Part shown: piece after piece, positions 26,811 to 35,848 of the stretch
Layout of the letters: each line of letters starts with the position of its first letter
Numbering within the stretch: the stretch's first letter is position 1
Assembly (NCBI GenBank): GCA_010672825.2
Contig: JAAHFU020000004.1
Location: forward strand, 372,001-436,000
DNA length: 64,000 bases
From: Leptolyngbya sp. SIO1E4
GTDB taxonomy: Bacteria > Cyanobacteriota > Cyanobacteriia > Phormidesmidales > Phormidesmidaceae
Direction: 5' to 3'
Translations under genes and position numbers: made by a program
The notes under the pieces: generated by a model
What the model was told of the DNA's origin: nothing
The model's input: the letters and a program-made list of their open reading frames with translations, nothing else
Databases searched by the model: none

Positions 26811-27737
26811 ATGACTATCGCTGTTTCTCAAGCTAAGCCTCAAATTGCCCGTAAGGTTGTCAGTGGGATACTCGCTGTCAAGCCCCTCTGGAATCTAGCC
26901 AAGTGGCAGGCTCGCACAATGATGATCAACCGGGCAGAGCGCTTGGGCATCCCTTGGCGTGAGGCAGTTCAGCAGTTTGAGCGTCATCATTGGCAGGCTG
27001 ATTGGGAAAGTATTCAGGATGCTGAGTTAACCTATCCAGACAACTACAAGGCCTCGTTTCACGGGTATGATGAGGGTCACTTGTGCTGGCAGGCTGCCTT
27101 TGAATTTGAAGTGGCTTCTAATGCAGTGCACTCTAGCCTGTTTCCTGAGGCAGGGGCTCACGGTGATGCCAAGCTGCGCCAGAGCTATCATGATGTGCTT
27201 AAGGCTAAACTGCCTTACCAGCCCCAGTCCATTTTGGATTTACATTGCACTGTTGGGCTGAGTACCTTTGCCCTGAGGTCGCTCTATCCGCAAGCTCAGG
27301 TGACAGGCTTGGATTTTTCGCCTTATTACCTTTCTGTGGCTCACTACCAGGCTCAGCAACGCCAGGAGAATTCGGTTCATTGGGTTCATGCTCTGCCCGA
27401 GGCAACGGGGTTAGCGGCTCAGTCTTTTGATCTGGTGTCAGCGTTTTTGTTGTTTCATGAAATGCCCCAGGAAACTATTCGTAAGATATTCCAAGAAGCG
27501 CGGCGGTTAGTAAAACCGGGTGGATATTTTACGTTTATGGATATGAACCCTAACTCGGCAGCTTACATAAAAATGCCGCCTTACATAATGACGCTGCTCA
27601 AAAGTACAGAACCATTTATGGAGCAGTATTTTGCCTTAGATGTTGAGGAGGCGCTTCTATCGGCAGGGTTTGATCAGATAACGGAGACGACTAATAGCCC
27701 TCGCCATCGTACCGTAATTGCTCAGGTCAGGATTTAA
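26811..27737 (+). CDS. SAM-dependent methyltransferase, cyanobacterial type
   Basis: 308 residues from ATG 26811. A long helical N-terminal region precedes a Rossmann-like methyltransferase domain (about 138-308). Motif I is unusual, ILDLHCTVGLST (141-152), in place of D.G.G.G; later motifs are normal (VTGLDFSPYYLSVA; FDLVSAFLLFHEMP; VKPGGYFTFMDMNP). Substrate unknown. Confidence 0.82.
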   Translation: MTIAVSQAKPQIARKVVSGILAVKPLWNLAKWQARTMMINRAERLGIPWREAVQQFERHHWQADWESIQDAELTYPDNYKASFHGYDEGHLCWQAAFEFEVASNAVHSSLFPEAGAHGDAKLRQSYHDVLKAKLPYQPQSILDLHCTVGLSTFALRSLYPQAQVTGLDFSPYYLSVAHYQAQQRQENSVHWVHALPEATGLAAQSFDLVSAFLLFHEMPQETIRKIFQEARRLVKPGGYFTFMDMNPNSAAYIKMPPYIMTLLKSTEPFMEQYFALDVEEALLSAGFDQITETTNSPRHRTVIAQVRI

Positions 27738-27842
27738 CTGTAAAGGCGATTCGCCGATGAGTTTCAATATGACTCATTTGCCTTGGTAATGGCTTCCTCC
27801 CGCTTAACCATGTACAGACGAGAAGTACACATATAGGCTAAT

Positions 27843-27865
27843 AATCAGCCTTTGTGAGGCTGATT
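27843..27865 (+). promoter_or_regulatory. Hairpin in the leader of the class II aldolase gene
   Basis: AATCAGCC (27843-27850) and GGCTGATT (27858-27865) form an 8-bp stem with a 7-nt loop, 26 bp before the ATG. No T-run follows, so it could be an operator or a leader hairpin rather than a terminator. Confidence 0.4.
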
Positions 27866-27891
27866 CAGGCGCGATCGCACGTTAACAATTC

Positions 27892-28737
27892 ATGCTGACT
27901 TCTACCAAAGACCTGTTAGAGAAAGCTCAAAAGTATTCCTACGCCGTGGGTGCTTTCAATTTATATAATCTTGAAGGCGCTAAAGCTGTGGTCAATGCGG
28001 CTGAAGCTGACAAGAGTCCCGCAATTATCCAAATTCTGCCTCATATCTTGAAGTATGGGGGCTCTCCCCTGGTTGCCCTCTTTTTAGAAGCCGCAGACTC
28101 GGCTACCGTGCCGATGTCAGTTCATCTAGATCACTGTGAAGAGCCTGCTGTCATCGAGATGGCTCTAGAAGCAGGGATTCAATCGGTTTTGGCGGATGGG
28201 TCTAAATTTTCCTATCAAGAAAACCTTTCGTTTACCCATGAAATGACTGCCCTAGCCCATGCGAAGGGAGCGACTGTGGAAGCAGAAATCGGCAGGATTA
28301 GCGGCACCGAAGATGGCATGACGGTTGCCGAAAAAGAAGCCAAGATGACCGATCCTTACCAGGCCAAGGAATTTGTAGAAAAATCGGGGGTAGATTTTCT
28401 CGCGGTTACCATTGGCAATGTTCATGGTCAGTATTACAGCGAACCCCGATTAGATTTTGAGCGTCTGGCCAAGGTGCGTCAGCAACTCGACATTCCCTTA
28501 GTGTTACACGGGGCTTCTGGTTTACCTGCTCTCATGATTCAGCGATCGATTGAGTTGGGCGTATGCAAGTTTAACGTCAATACTGAAGTCCGACAAAAAT
28601 ATCTCCAGTTTTGGCGAGAGTATGGAAAAACGGATTCTCAACGCGATCTCTTAGATTGTCAAAAAGCATCAACGGGTGCAATGCAAGAGGTTATTGCCCA
28701 AAAAATTAGGTTGTTCGGGAGTGCTGGCAAAGCTTAG
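27892..28737 (+). CDS. Class II ketose-bisphosphate aldolase (FbaA/GatY type)
   Basis: 281 residues, normal for the GatY/KbaY/short FbaA branch. The catalytic Asp80 and zinc His81 lie in VHLDHCEEP, and zinc ligands His178 (GNVHGQYY) and His206 (LHGASGLP) are present, as is the phosphate-binding NVNTEVRQKYL. It cleaves fructose- or tagatose-bisphosphate to triose phosphates in the cytoplasm. Cyanobacteria normally carry another main aldolase, so this may be a paralogue; sugar specificity cannot be read. Confidence 0.9.
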   Translation: MLTSTKDLLEKAQKYSYAVGAFNLYNLEGAKAVVNAAEADKSPAIIQILPHILKYGGSPLVALFLEAADSATVPMSVHLDHCEEPAVIEMALEAGIQSVLADGSKFSYQENLSFTHEMTALAHAKGATVEAEIGRISGTEDGMTVAEKEAKMTDPYQAKEFVEKSGVDFLAVTIGNVHGQYYSEPRLDFERLAKVRQQLDIPLVLHGASGLPALMIQRSIELGVCKFNVNTEVRQKYLQFWREYGKTDSQRDLLDCQKASTGAMQEVIAQKIRLFGSAGKA

Positions 28738-28763
28738 CCAGTGTTTGAAAAGATTTGACATCT

Positions 28764-29342
28764 TCATTCCAGACTCTCCAGCACTTTTGCGATCGCCGCC
28801 TTTGCAGACTGAATAGGAGAACCCTTCACTCCGAGCCACTCAAACGTGGATGACCGATCGAGCAGGGTGGCGACTGTATAGGCTGCTGTCTGCAGCTGTT
28901 TTTTCGCTACCTCCGGATACTCGCGCCTCAGAGCCTTGCCCACGGCCCAGAATAGCTTGTCGTAGCTCTGTCGAAGGCGATCGCGAACGGTCTCGGATCG
29001 GGTCGCGTAGGCCAAGATTTCTGCCCAGAGGATTTCAGTCCGTTCGGTAGAGTCCTTCTCACCGTAGAACGTTTTCACGAGTTCCATGACACCCGCCGAC
29101 TGTTCTGGATGTGCCAGCGCCTCGTTCATGTGTGAGTCATACTCGTCGACGATCCGTTGAGTCATCGCATCGACCAAGGCCTCTCGATTCCTGAAATAGT
29201 GGCTGATGATGTTCCGATCCATTCCAAGTATTTGAGCGATGTGTTGAAACGAGCTTCCCTGAATACCCCGTTCTAGGATGCAGTGCTCGAATGCATCCAG
29301 TATGTCCTCTCGCCGCTCGGCGGCCAGGCTTTTGCGTCCCAC
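28764..29342 (-). CDS. TetR-family regulator, divergent from an amine oxidase gene
   Basis: About 192 residues from GTG 29342 (VGRKSLAAERREDILDAFEH); the longer frame to 29441 has no regulator-like sequence. The N-terminal helix-turn-helix is clear (GSSFQHIAQILGMDRNIISHYFRNREALVDAM); the C-terminal ligand domain is generic. It is divergent from the flavin amine oxidase at 29544 with 201 bp between, so it probably controls that gene. Confidence 0.85.
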   Translation of the reverse strand: MGRKSLAAERREDILDAFEHCILERGIQGSSFQHIAQILGMDRNIISHYFRNREALVDAMTQRIVDEYDSHMNEALAHPEQSAGVMELVKTFYGEKDSTERTEILWAEILAYATRSETVRDRLRQSYDKLFWAVGKALRREYPEVAKKQLQTAAYTVATLLDRSSTFEWLGVKGSPIQSAKAAIAKVLESLE

Positions 29343-29420
29343 GGCAAATACTCCTACGCAGGCGATCGCGTGCGAATACCCTCTGAGGCTACACGATGCT
29401 GAAGCGGGTTGACGAAATAA

Positions 29421-29461
29421 ATTCATCAACTGTAGTATCAATATAGATTCATCAAATGTAG
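29421..29461. promoter_or_regulatory. Direct repeats, candidate TetR operator
   Basis: ATTCATCAACTGTAG (29421-29435) and ATTCATCAAATGTAG (29447-29461), 26 bp apart start to start, in the gap between the TetR gene and the amine oxidase gene. Confidence 0.5.
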
Positions 29462-29543
29462 AACTTTGAGCGCATTAATTGGGACCGAGTTTCCAGCGCG
29501 ATTGCTAACGAGCGATCGCCGAGGAGCCGCATAGGAGGAAATC

Positions 29544-30938
29544 ATGAATCAAGGCAGACCAATGGAACAGACGACGTTCGACACGATTATTGTGGGCGCA
29601 GGATTATCCGGGTTATACGCGGCACGGGTATTGTCCAAGGCGGGGCAGCGCGTCGCCGTGCTGGAAGCCCGCGATCGCGTCGGTGGCCTAACCTGTTCCG
29701 AATACAGCGAGTATCTAGGAGAGCGTATCGATCTAGGCGGAGCTTGGCTGGCCGATGTGCATACGCGGATGCATGCACTCGTTCAAGAATTCAAGGTGCC
29801 CCTGGTGCCGCAATATGTGACTGGTAAAGAGGTGGCCATCGATGGAGAGACGCGCCATATGGGCGAAGTGGGCAGCTTTCCCGGACGGGAATCGGTTCTA
29901 CCAGAACTCCAGGCCGTTATGGCTAAGTTGGAGAGTGAGTTGGCCGGCCTAGACATTGACGCGCCGTGGACCCATGAGAAAGCCGCGGAATTCGACGCCA
30001 TGACCTTCGCTGGATGGATTAACCAGACCGTGGAAGCACCCAGCTTACGCGCGTTGATGACTGCAAGCACGAATGCCTTCTTTGGGGTCAGACCGGAAGA
30101 AGTCTCCTTCCTCGAGGCGATGCATTTATTCAAGACCTGCGGCGATATCCTCTTGATGGGTGACACCAATACTGGCGGCCAGTCCGCCCATATGGTGGGC
30201 AGCCAGTTGGTTTCTGAGGGGCTGGCCGCCACGGTTAACGGGGTCGTGTCGCTCAGCTCACCCGTTCGCCGTATCATACAAGATGACCAGGGCGTCACCG
30301 TGGAGTGTGACGAAACCACCTGGCGCGGCAAACATGTCATCTGCGCGCTGCCACCGGTGATGATCAATCGGCTTAGGTTTGAGCCGATGTTGCCCGCATA
30401 CCGCCGTGAGTTCCACCAACGCTGCCCGATGGGCCGATATGCGAAGGCCATCCTCACCTACGAGACACCCTTTTGGCGCGACCAAGATCTCTCGGGCGTT
30501 GTCATGAGCATCGACAACAGCATGACTGGCATCTTTGACCTCGGAGACACTGAGTCGCAGCGTGGGGTGATTGCGGTCCTGTTTGGCGGGGAGCCATCGA
30601 TACCGTTAGACAACGCTACTGAGGCTGAACGCGACCAAATCATTCTTGACCTAGCTGCAAAGTCTCTGGGGGATCAGGCGCGAAATCCAGTTGAGATAGT
30701 GGTCAAGCAGTGGGCGGCTGAGCCCTGGTCGCAAGGCGGTTCCTGCTCTTACATGACGCCCGGAACGCTCACTACCATAGGCGATCGGCTCTGGGAGCCC
30801 TGCGGACGCATTCACTGGGCAGGAACCCACCTGTCGAAAGTCTGGCGAGGCTACATGGAAGGAGCCTGCGCTTCGGGTGAAGCTGCCGCCAATGCGGTGC
30901 TAGCCGCTAAAAACGAGGCAATTCAGGTCAAAATTTGA
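29544..30938 (+). CDS. Flavin-dependent amine oxidase family protein
   Basis: 464 residues; strong ribosome site AGGAGG four bases before ATG 29544. FAD-binding GAGLSGLYAARVLSKAG (18-34), LEARDRVGG, DLGGAWL, and the C-terminal FAD site (GRIHWAGTHLSKVWRGYMEGA). Predicted soluble flavoenzyme oxidising an amine or similar substrate with O2; substrate not readable. Codon use and absence of a signal peptide fit a cytoplasmic enzyme. Paired with the divergent TetR gene. Confidence 0.9.
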   Translation: MNQGRPMEQTTFDTIIVGAGLSGLYAARVLSKAGQRVAVLEARDRVGGLTCSEYSEYLGERIDLGGAWLADVHTRMHALVQEFKVPLVPQYVTGKEVAIDGETRHMGEVGSFPGRESVLPELQAVMAKLESELAGLDIDAPWTHEKAAEFDAMTFAGWINQTVEAPSLRALMTASTNAFFGVRPEEVSFLEAMHLFKTCGDILLMGDTNTGGQSAHMVGSQLVSEGLAATVNGVVSLSSPVRRIIQDDQGVTVECDETTWRGKHVICALPPVMINRLRFEPMLPAYRREFHQRCPMGRYAKAILTYETPFWRDQDLSGVVMSIDNSMTGIFDLGDTESQRGVIAVLFGGEPSIPLDNATEAERDQIILDLAAKSLGDQARNPVEIVVKQWAAEPWSQGGSCSYMTPGTLTTIGDRLWEPCGRIHWAGTHLSKVWRGYMEGACASGEAAANAVLAAKNEAIQVKI

Positions 30939-31155
30939 AACTGTGTTTAGTCACGAGAAATGTGCTTTTTCGGACAACAAACTTTTTCACTACAGGGGTT
31001 CAACCCGACTCAACCCAACACCGAAATTTCCTCAGGTAGTAGACAGAAATATCGGTGGATGTTTCAAAACCTATAGAGAGCACTTTGCTCTCGCCTTACC
31101 CAATTGATGAGATTGTTTCATTTGCAAACCACCCATACTGAAGGTTAGAAAAAAC

Positions 31156-31554
31156 GTGACTAATCCACAAATCAATGTCTCTCTTGTTGAGCAACTCCCC
31201 GCCCTCGTCCCAGACCGGTTAGAAGAGGCCAGAGAACACTTTTATGATGACTTTGTTTGGCACTATATTAATCCTGAACTGCCGCAGATTCAAGGCGACT
31301 ATGACGGCTTAGATGGCTTGAAAACATTTTTCATGAAATTAGGAGAGTTAACCCACAACACGTTTAAAGTTCGGATTAAACAAGCCCATGCGGTGGGGCA
31401 TGAGTTTGTTATGGTGCATGCTTGTCCGAGCATGACAATCGACGATTACGCTTTTGAAACAGATGCCGTTGTTGTCTGGAGAATAGTGGATCAGCGCTTT
31501 AAGGAGGCTTGGGATATTCCAGGATTGCATTCACTACGCCCACAATCGACATGA
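31156..31554 (+). CDS. NTF2-like (SnoaL-type) protein
   Basis: 132 residues from GTG 31156. The pattern is NTF2-like: helix LVPDRLEEAREHFYDDFVWH, then DYDGLDGLKTFFMKLGELTH, and strands FKVRIKQAHAVGHEFVMVHA and DAVVVWRIVDQRFKEAWDI. Small isomerase-, cyclase- or dehydratase-like fold; no specific activity can be assigned. It stands between the amine oxidase and a lipoprotein gene. Confidence 0.75.
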   Translation: MTNPQINVSLVEQLPALVPDRLEEAREHFYDDFVWHYINPELPQIQGDYDGLDGLKTFFMKLGELTHNTFKVRIKQAHAVGHEFVMVHACPSMTIDDYAFETDAVVVWRIVDQRFKEAWDIPGLHSLRPQST

Positions 31555-31865
31555 CGTATTGCGAAGACGTCATTGCTGGGCGACTTCGCGCCCAACGACA
31601 TCTGAAACGAACCGGTGGATTGGGTATAGCTGTCCGGGCATAGCTCGCTAGAGCCATAGCATAATCCAACCATTGCAAGCTCGGAAGACTGTTCTAACGC
31701 TCAGAAGGTTCAAGAAGTATATTCCTGAAGCCAGAAAGTAATCTACGGAGAATGTGATTTATCTGTGGATAATAGCAAGGCTAAAGTTTATGGCCTGCTT
31801 GATCTTTCGGAGCGATCTGGACGTCGCTTGATCCAGTACTCACTTATTTATTAACCCAAATCGAT
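31555..31865. other. Intergenic region with a small GC hairpin
   Basis: 311 bp without a gene. A hairpin TGGGCG-acttcg-CGCCCA lies at 31577-31594, 23 bp after the NTF2-like gene; it has no T-run, so its role as terminator is doubtful. Nothing else stands out. Confidence 0.4.
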
Positions 31866-32444
31866 ATGTCAGCCGCTAATAGATGGATACCTCAACTGTC
31901 CAGTCTTCGGATGTTTTTGCGAATGCTGATGGGTATACCTATCCTGCTGAGCTTAACAGCCTGTACGGGCGATTTAGATGACCCGTTTGGGGCTAAACAA
32001 CGTCTTGCAGAAGAGCGTCGTGCTGAGTGTCAACGAATCTATGACATCACAGAGGCACACAATGAGAATACCCTGGCTGTCTACAGGGGAAATTTGGCCC
32101 CCGATGGAACCCAAACAAGAGAGGGCTTACTTAAAGTAGCGGAGGTTCCTCTACAAACCGCAGATCTGCTAGAAGCTCTAAAAGTAGAGGAGCAAAACCT
32201 GAAGAGTTTGAGCCTAGAACTCGCAACAGGTCTCCGGCAACTGGCTGCAGCCGAACGCACGCTGGCTCCTTTTGCTGATGTTGAGCGTACGATTACCTCT
32301 GCCAACGATCGCTCCCCCGCTCACCAGGCAAGTGTTGTCCAACGGGACGAAGCCAGCAGCCACTATGGTGGTATATTGCGCGCCCTCGAATTTTACTGTG
32401 AAGGGGGCGACCTGCCATCCTCTATGGAGAACTCTGCAGAATAG
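31866..32444 (+). CDS. Hypothetical lipoprotein
   Basis: 192 residues. The hydrophobic start ends in a lipobox (ILLSLTAC, Cys at about residue 33), so the protein should be lipid-anchored. The mature part is charged and helical (LAEERRAECQRIYD; LLEALKVEEQNLKSLSLELA), likely a coiled coil, with a conserved Cys near the end (LEFYCEGG). Internal starts at residues 16 or 20 would give a more typical signal. No family recognised. Confidence 0.7.
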   Translation: MSAANRWIPQLSSLRMFLRMLMGIPILLSLTACTGDLDDPFGAKQRLAEERRAECQRIYDITEAHNENTLAVYRGNLAPDGTQTREGLLKVAEVPLQTADLLEALKVEEQNLKSLSLELATGLRQLAAAERTLAPFADVERTITSANDRSPAHQASVVQRDEASSHYGGILRALEFYCEGGDLPSSMENSAE

Positions 32445-32618
32445 TGCAATTTGTTTTTTGCATATCGTCTCTGCAATGCGGGCTTCCGAAACACTAGGGC
32501 GCAATGGCAAAATTCTTGTTGCGCCCAACGGTATCTGACCTGGGTTTGTGACAGCAACAATATCGCACAGTTACCAATGTTGCAGTGATTCGTTGCAATG
32601 ATGAGTAGGAGTTAAGTT

Positions 32619-33893
32619 ATGGTTGACGCGCCTAAGTTTGATGTCCCCGGATTTGATGTACTGGTGATTGGTGCTGGTCCGGCGGGGATGATTATTGCGT
32701 CGGTGCTATCTGAGTGCGGTCTACGAGTGCAAGGGCTAACGGCAACACCGCTCCGGGCTGTCTGGCCAAATACCTATGGTATCTGGCGGGATGAGTTAGA
32801 TGAGTTTGGTTTGGCAGACTTGCTGGGACATGCTTGGGAGAATAGTGTTTCGTATTTCTCGAAGGGAGAGGTAGACCATCAGCGTGTCTATGGTCTGCTT
32901 GATAAGGTGAAATTCCAGGAACATTTTCTTGCTAAATGTGAGCAGGGAGGGGTGAAATGGCTAGAGGGAAAAGCGAAGAATATTCAGCATTCAAATAACC
33001 GATCCTGCGTTGTGACAGAGGATGGCACTGAGCTAACGGCGCGGGTAGTGATTGATGCCAGTGGTCACAATCCGGTGTTTGTGGAACGGGAATATACCTA
33101 TCCGATTGCGTATCAAGCAGCCTATGGTGTCGTCGGTCAGTTTTCTAAGCCACCCGTGGAAGATGGGCAATTCGTATTGATGGATTTTCGCAGTGACCAT
33201 TTGACAGCTGAAGATAAGGCCACGAATCCACCGACGTTTTTGTACGTGATGGACTTGGGTGAGGGTGTTTATTTCGTTGAGGAAACGTCTTTGGCAGCGT
33301 CTCCGGCATTGAGCTTTGAGGTGTTGCAACGACGACTTAATGAGCGTTTGGAGACACAGGGAATTGAGATTCTAGAGGAGCATGAGATTGAACGGTGTCT
33401 GTTCCCGATGAATCTGCCTATGCCCAACTTTGATCAGCCTGTGGTGGGTTTTGGTGGGGCTGCAAGTATGGTTCATCCGGCATCGGGTTATTCAATCGGG
33501 GCAAACTTGCGTCGGGCGAAGGATTTAGCCGGTGCAATTGCGACTGCAATACAGAATGAAAATGCCTCACCCCATGTGATTGCGAAAGCTGGGTGGCAGG
33601 CGCTATGGAATCCAGCGCGGTTACGCAAGTATTACCTGTATCGGTTTGGTTTAGAGAAGTTGATGCGGTTTGATGAAGCCAAGATTATGCATCACTTCGA
33701 GTCCTTCTTTAGTTTGCCGCAGCATCAGTGGGCTGGTTTCTTAACGGATAATTTGACACCAGTGGAGTTGATGTTAACAATGATGGGATTATTTGCGATC
33801 GCACCGAATGATCTCCGTTGGGGCCTAATGCAGTTTCGTGGTAGAGAAGCATCATTATTGTGGGATTTCTTGAAGGGGAGACTGTCCCACTGA
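32619..33893 (+). CDS. crtL: Lycopene beta-cyclase, CrtL type
   Basis: 424 residues, AGGAG eight bases before the ATG. Motifs of the plant/cyanobacterial CrtL family are present: dinucleotide site VLVIGAGPAGMIIASVL (about 15-31), NTYGIWRDEL, VVIDASGH, YPIAYQAAYG, QFVLMDFRS, FVEETSLAA and FGGAASMVHPASGY. The enzyme closes beta-rings on lycopene at the membrane, giving beta-carotene. It stands alone and converges on the SDR gene. Confidence 0.93.
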   Translation: MVDAPKFDVPGFDVLVIGAGPAGMIIASVLSECGLRVQGLTATPLRAVWPNTYGIWRDELDEFGLADLLGHAWENSVSYFSKGEVDHQRVYGLLDKVKFQEHFLAKCEQGGVKWLEGKAKNIQHSNNRSCVVTEDGTELTARVVIDASGHNPVFVEREYTYPIAYQAAYGVVGQFSKPPVEDGQFVLMDFRSDHLTAEDKATNPPTFLYVMDLGEGVYFVEETSLAASPALSFEVLQRRLNERLETQGIEILEEHEIERCLFPMNLPMPNFDQPVVGFGGAASMVHPASGYSIGANLRRAKDLAGAIATAIQNENASPHVIAKAGWQALWNPARLRKYYLYRFGLEKLMRFDEAKIMHHFESFFSLPQHQWAGFLTDNLTPVELMLTMMGLFAIAPNDLRWGLMQFRGREASLLWDFLKGRLSH

Positions 33894-33960
33894 TAGATAA
33901 GGACAACGGTATTAGAGGGCAGTTGAGTTATCTGGACTGTCCAAACACAAATGCGTGCTG

Positions 33961-34758
33961 CTATATCTCAGCCAAAACTGCCTCGATCGCGCGCACAATC
34001 TCTTCAGATTTTCGGGGATTGAGTGCATCCGAATGGGGGGGCGCAAACTGGCCTGAATCGTTGTCAAAATATAGACCGGAAGCCGTTTTGAATTCATCTG
34101 ACAGTGCTGCGCGAGTCAGTATTTCAGCGCCGATGCGGATATCGCCACCCGCCACCCCAAAAGCCTGTTTTACCATTTTGCTGCCGAGCAGTGATCCAGG
34201 GTTAACGGCGATGATGGCCGGGCCATTCTCCTTGAGCGAAAGCGCCAGACTGCGCGACCACATCGTAATCGCCAGTTTGCTTTGGGCATAAGCTACGCCG
34301 TCAGACAGCTTGACTCGTCCAGCCAGCGCTTCTGGATTAACTGGAGACTGAGCAGCAGAGGATAGATTGATCACCCGCCCGGATGTTCCCATAAGCGGCA
34401 TCAGCCGCTGTGTCAGCGGATAGGGGGCGATTGCATTGACAACAAATCGTATATCCAGCCCATCCTGCGTGATAGGGTTGGGTGCGCTATAAACGCCTGC
34501 ATTATTGATCAGCACATCTAGCTTAGTGTGCTTGACTGCCACAGCCTTTGCGAGGGCCTCGACATCCGCCATGCGCGATAGATCAGCCCTGTAGCTTTCA
34601 ATCTGCCCACCGTTGGCAGAGAGCGTTTTTTCCACGTTCTCCAGCTTGGCTGGGTTGCGCCCGTGCAACAAGACGGTGTGACCCAACGAAACCAACATCC
34701 TGGCGGTTTCTAGCCCAATGCCATCGGTTGCCCCTGTGACAAGAATAGTTTTTTGCAT
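33961..34758 (-). CDS. Short-chain dehydrogenase/reductase
   Basis: 265 residues. TGATDGIG cofactor motif (8-15), NNAG (85-88), catalytic Ser in NLSSAAQ (131-137) and Tyr157-x3-Lys161 (YAQSK). Likely NADP-dependent, judging by HGRN after strand 2. It is the last gene of the minus-strand redox cluster that runs from 38169 to 33961; substrate unknown. Confidence 0.9.
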   Translation of the reverse strand: MQKTILVTGATDGIGLETARMLVSLGHTVLLHGRNPAKLENVEKTLSANGGQIESYRADLSRMADVEALAKAVAVKHTKLDVLINNAGVYSAPNPITQDGLDIRFVVNAIAPYPLTQRLMPLMGTSGRVINLSSAAQSPVNPEALAGRVKLSDGVAYAQSKLAITMWSRSLALSLKENGPAIIAVNPGSLLGSKMVKQAFGVAGGDIRIGAEILTRAALSDEFKTASGLYFDNDSGQFAPPHSDALNPRKSEEIVRAIEAVLAEI

Positions 34759-34783
34759 TGTCTGGTTTCCTCATCCTGTTTTT

Positions 34784-35752
34784 TTACTTGGCAAAGTCTG
34801 GCAATACCTCCTCGGCGAGACGTTTCAGCGTTGTCTCGATATCTACCTGGTTAAAGCGCAGGTTCAGTGCCACATGGTTTACGCCAATCGCTTCTAGAGA
34901 TTTCAAATGCGCTCGAAGGTGGCGTGTGCCCAGCTGGAAACCCAAATGAATCGGCTGCGGTCGAGTTTCAGGGTCTGCGGCCAGATCAATATAGAGTGGT
35001 TGCATCACTGGCTTGGCAGACCTTTCTGCTGTCTTAACCCGAGCTTGCTAATCACGAATGATTTGTGCCTGCAGGGCAGTATTGCGCGGATAAATCATCC
35101 AGCCGTCTCCGTTCCGGGCAATCCATTCGGTGTCTTGCTGGCTGCCTCCCGTAATCAGCAGGGGCAATTTTCCAGATGTCGGTTTAGGCAGCATGTTCAT
35201 CCCACCATTGGGGCTGCCATAGGGGTTTTCGAAGGTCGGTGTATCCTCGCCCATGCGTCTAATGTAGTCAAAGCTGGCGCGAAATCGTGCGCCGCGATCG
35301 CTAAAGGGCAAATTGAGGGCTGGATACTCTTCCGGGCGATCGCCCGAAGCCACCCCCAGAATCAGTCGCCCCCCGGTCAGCACATCCGCAGTGGCGGCAG
35401 CTTTGGCAACATGGGCTGGATGACGCAGCGGTAGAATGATACTGGCCACACCGAGGGCGATCCGTTCGGTCTGGCCCGCCAAAAGACCCAGATAGACAAA
35501 GGGATCATACGTCTGGCCCGCATCCCCAAAGGATGGCACGTTGAACGGCACGTCACGCAACCAGACAGCGGAAAATCCGAGTTCTTCAGCCAACTGAACA
35601 CGCTCAATGTGGCGAGTCATGGCGGGCACCGGACCCTGTGCATAGGTCTCGATTGGCACCACTAGACCAACACTCAAGCGATTCGGACGGAACACGGAGT
35701 TGTATCCCCGATTAATGGGTTGAAACCCTATGTCTTCTAGATTCCTGAACAT
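34784..35752 (-). pseudogene. LLM-class (luciferase-like) flavin oxidoreductase interrupted by an in-frame TAG
   Basis: One frame of 322 codons, with ATG at 35752 (MFRNLEDIGFQPINRGYNSV). The N-terminal 234 residues are a good LLM-class oxidoreductase (RLSVGLVVPIETY, GFSAVWLRDVPF, GGRLILGVASGDRPEEYPAL, LLITGGSQQDTEWIARNGDG). A single TAG at 35048-35050 interrupts it; the same frame resumes QARVKTAERSAKPVMQPLYI and finishes a normal C-terminus. No shift is needed. Either a point nonsense mutation, a sequencing error, or rarely read-through. Confidence 0.8.
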
Positions 35753-35848
35753 ATTGCATTCTGTTCCCTTAGCGTGTCCGAGGCGTTGTGCGCGCCCCGG
35801 ATAGAGCAAAGAAACCTGCGATGATTTTCTTATTACCTTCAGTACTCA

